Shown here: positions 62,354-64,000 of the stretch, one piece after another
Position numbering within the stretch: position 1 is the first letter of the stretch
Layout: each line of letters opens with the position of its first letter
Source of the DNA: Strigamia acuminata
Lineage: Eukaryota > Arthropoda > Chilopoda > Geophilomorpha > Linotaeniidae
DNA length: 64,000 nt
NCBI GenBank assembly: GCA_949358305.1
Contig: OX442323.1
Location: 8,990,001 to 9,054,000, forward strand
Direction of reading: 5' to 3'
The notes under the pieces: model-generated
What the model was told of the DNA's origin: nothing
The model's database searches: none
The model's input: the letters and a program-made list of their open reading frames with translations, nothing else
Translations under genes and position numbers: made by a program

Positions 62354-64000
62354 CTAGATCGTTATGCGTAACCTTAACACAGGGCATTTGTTGTTGTAAC
62401 CACGTGGCTTCCTCGCTTGTTGGTAACTGTTTCCCAAATTAAGCAGTTGTAACTTTTTACAGTTCTTCGCTAAACATACAGCAGTTTCCATATGCATCTC
62501 ATTCAGACTCAGATGTGTTACATTTTTCAAATTCACACTGTTCTTCCTGAACTTCCTATCGTCGAATCCATCGAAACTCAAGGTTCTGATACTGGGACAC
62601 AAGCCCAGACATTTCAGCATTGCTAATGATTCACTTTCATTAGTCGCTGTTAGTGCTACATGAACAACACTCAAATTGATCATGGTAGCTTTTTCATAAC
62701 TGTGAGTGCATCTCAAATCGGTCACGCTGATAATGGTCAACGACTGAAGACTCGGTGTGGCGTTTAACATCGAATGGATGCAGAGATTGCAACAACTTAA
62801 AAAGAGTTCCGTCAAATTGTTCATTTTCGGATGGAAATTGGTGGAAATTATAGTTATCGCATGGGAACAAACTTTGGCTGGCTTCATAGAGACTTAATTC
62901 TTCAATTTTTGTTAAAGATCGCAAGTGAAGTAAGCATTGTGTTTCCACGTGTAACTCCAATCCGATTTTGAGGATGCGTAAATTTGGGAAAATCTGCGGG
63001 AGTTTGGCAAGCAAATTGTCGCAGTTGTAGATTTCCTCCGTCTCATCTGTAAGGAGTAGTCTCATCTCTTTGAAACCGACGAACAACAACCCTTGTTCCG
63101 ACACGGATTTCAGAAGACGAATTGTGTCATTGTTATTCCACTCTAGGACTTCGAGACGAGTCAAGTGCGTTAAGGCTCTTTCGACTCCACTTGCAGTCAC
63201 TTTTGATCCTTCAACCGCCAATTCCACCAACCCTTTTGTCACCGATTGTGGTGAGTAAAGAAATTCGATTCCTTGATCTGTTACACCAGGGGTACCCACA
63301 GACAGCTTCTTCAAATGTGAACAGGATCTAGATATAATAGACAGCATGTGGTCGTTGAAAATGTCGTGAACGCCTCCACTTGCTGATATTTCTTGCAGGT
63401 ATGGAAAAGATGTTATGATAAACTGTACAGTTTCCATTGGTGTGAATCCGTGGCGGGCCGGAAATTCATATATAACGTCTTGTGGAAATTTAAACGACTT
63501 GACGTTCTATTTCGAAAAATGGAAACAAAAAAAAAAATTAATTTCTAAAACGGAGTGGATATTTCGACAGAAAATCAAAAAAATGAAAAAACCAACAACC
63601 GATATTGATTGACAGCGGTTTTGTTACGTTCGTTTGATTTTCAACTGATATGACTTATTCCTGGTAAATAATGAAAACTGACATGGCAGCTGCAGGGTTG
63701 GATTTTATCATAAATTGGTTGATTATGGTTGAATTTGATTTTTGACCAACTTTTGATAAAATTCATCTCAGTCAGTTTTCACTGTGGTGCAATTTTCGTG
63801 TCTTACCTACCAGGAATAAGTCAGACCAGTTGGAAATTAAACGAAGATAGCAAAATTGCTGTCAATCAATATCGGTAATTGGTTTTTTTCATGTTTCTGA
63901 TCTTATCAATGTTACTTTTTTCCCAGATTTCAGCAAGTTTATCCGCCTCAAATTTCTGCTCAAGTGAATACAGTGGCAGTAGTTGAAATCGTGAAATCCC
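62354..64000 (-). pseudogene. Leucine-rich-repeat protein (F-box/LRR-like) with a frame disruption, 5' end beyond the window
   Basis: A long exon (63506..62354) encodes LRRs: YLQEISASGGV, LKKLSVGTPGVTDQGIEFL, LVELAVEGSKVTASGVERAL, LEVLEWNNND, LRILKIGLELHV, EELSLYEAS, then MNNLTELFLSCCNL, LQSLTIISVTDL, LNLGNSYQQ. The Cys-free 24-26-residue spacing with TDQGIEFL and TASGVERAL resembles the FBXL class. The frame shifts by one base between about 62830 and 62890: the upstream frame continues as low-similarity sequence, while the LRRs continue in the other frame. An upstream exon-like segment (64000..about 63928, LPLYSLEQKFEADKLAEIWEK) continues off the edge. It could be a pseudogene, a sequencing indel or an unresolved short intron. 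Function unknown. Confidence 0.6.
63583..63892. repeat. Large imperfect palindrome (foldback) in the LRR gene intron
   Basis: The left arm from 63583 (ATGAAAAAACCAACAACCGATATTGATTGACAG...) reappears as reverse complement ending about 63892 (...CTGTCAATCAATATCGGTAATTGG). Shared inner blocks include GACTTATTCCTGGTA at about 63652 and its complement TACCAGGAATAAGTC at about 63810, TGAAAACTGAC, and ATTTTATCA near the centre. Arms are about 140 nt with small bulges and a short central loop. It may be a MITE or a transcribed hairpin. Confidence 0.8.

Overview
The window is nuclear DNA from an invertebrate animal, most likely an arthropod such as a basal hexapod or crustacean. Genes are split by GT-AG introns, many only 50-100 bp and AT-rich, while the exons are GC-rich. 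The proteins are animal orthologues. There are no bacterial operons, CRISPR arrays or viral genes. Exon boundaries were read by eye from splice sites, reading phase and family similarity, and may be off by a base or two.

Left third (1-20 kb). The last three exons of an unidentified + strand gene (29-677) face the 3' end of a long - strand gene (2763-14190). The downstream part of that gene is BCL9/legless, the Wnt adaptor between beta-catenin and Pygopus. Its upstream exons encode a CECR2/BAZ-type DDT plus WHIM module and join the BCL9 exons in phase. This possible DDT-WHIM-BCL9 chimera is the most unusual thing seen. Next come ZCCHC17 (+, 14647-15754) and an A1CF/RBM46/RBM47-family RNA-binding protein (-, 17128-19643).

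Middle (21-50 kb). Plastin/fimbrin (-), the membrane-anchored ThDP enzyme ILVBL (-) and, divergent from it, an MFSD4/NaGLT1-type transporter with a mucin-like insert (+). Then come kinesin-II subunit KIF3A (-, with a GC-AG intron and a microexon) and, divergent from it, a short RACGAP1-like coiled-coil gene (+). A repeat-bearing intergenic region and p190 RhoGAP (ARHGAP35/ARHGAP5, -) follow; the latter carries a TTAA-flanked piggyBac-like MITE in its last intron.

Right (51-64 kb). TADA3 (-) and PIGV (+) share a 239-bp head-to-head spacer. Then come Polo-like kinase (-), PINX1 with a G-patch and an FRG repeat array (+), an LC3/Atg8 gene cut by a 200-bp assembly gap (-), and a frame-disrupted leucine-rich-repeat gene running off the right edge (-), with a roughly 310-bp imperfect palindrome in its intron.

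The genes are mostly unrelated housekeeping and signalling functions: Wnt transcription, SAGA acetylation, mitosis, actin bundling, Rho signalling, autophagy and GPI synthesis. No functional operon is implied. Several are head-to-head pairs that probably share promoters.
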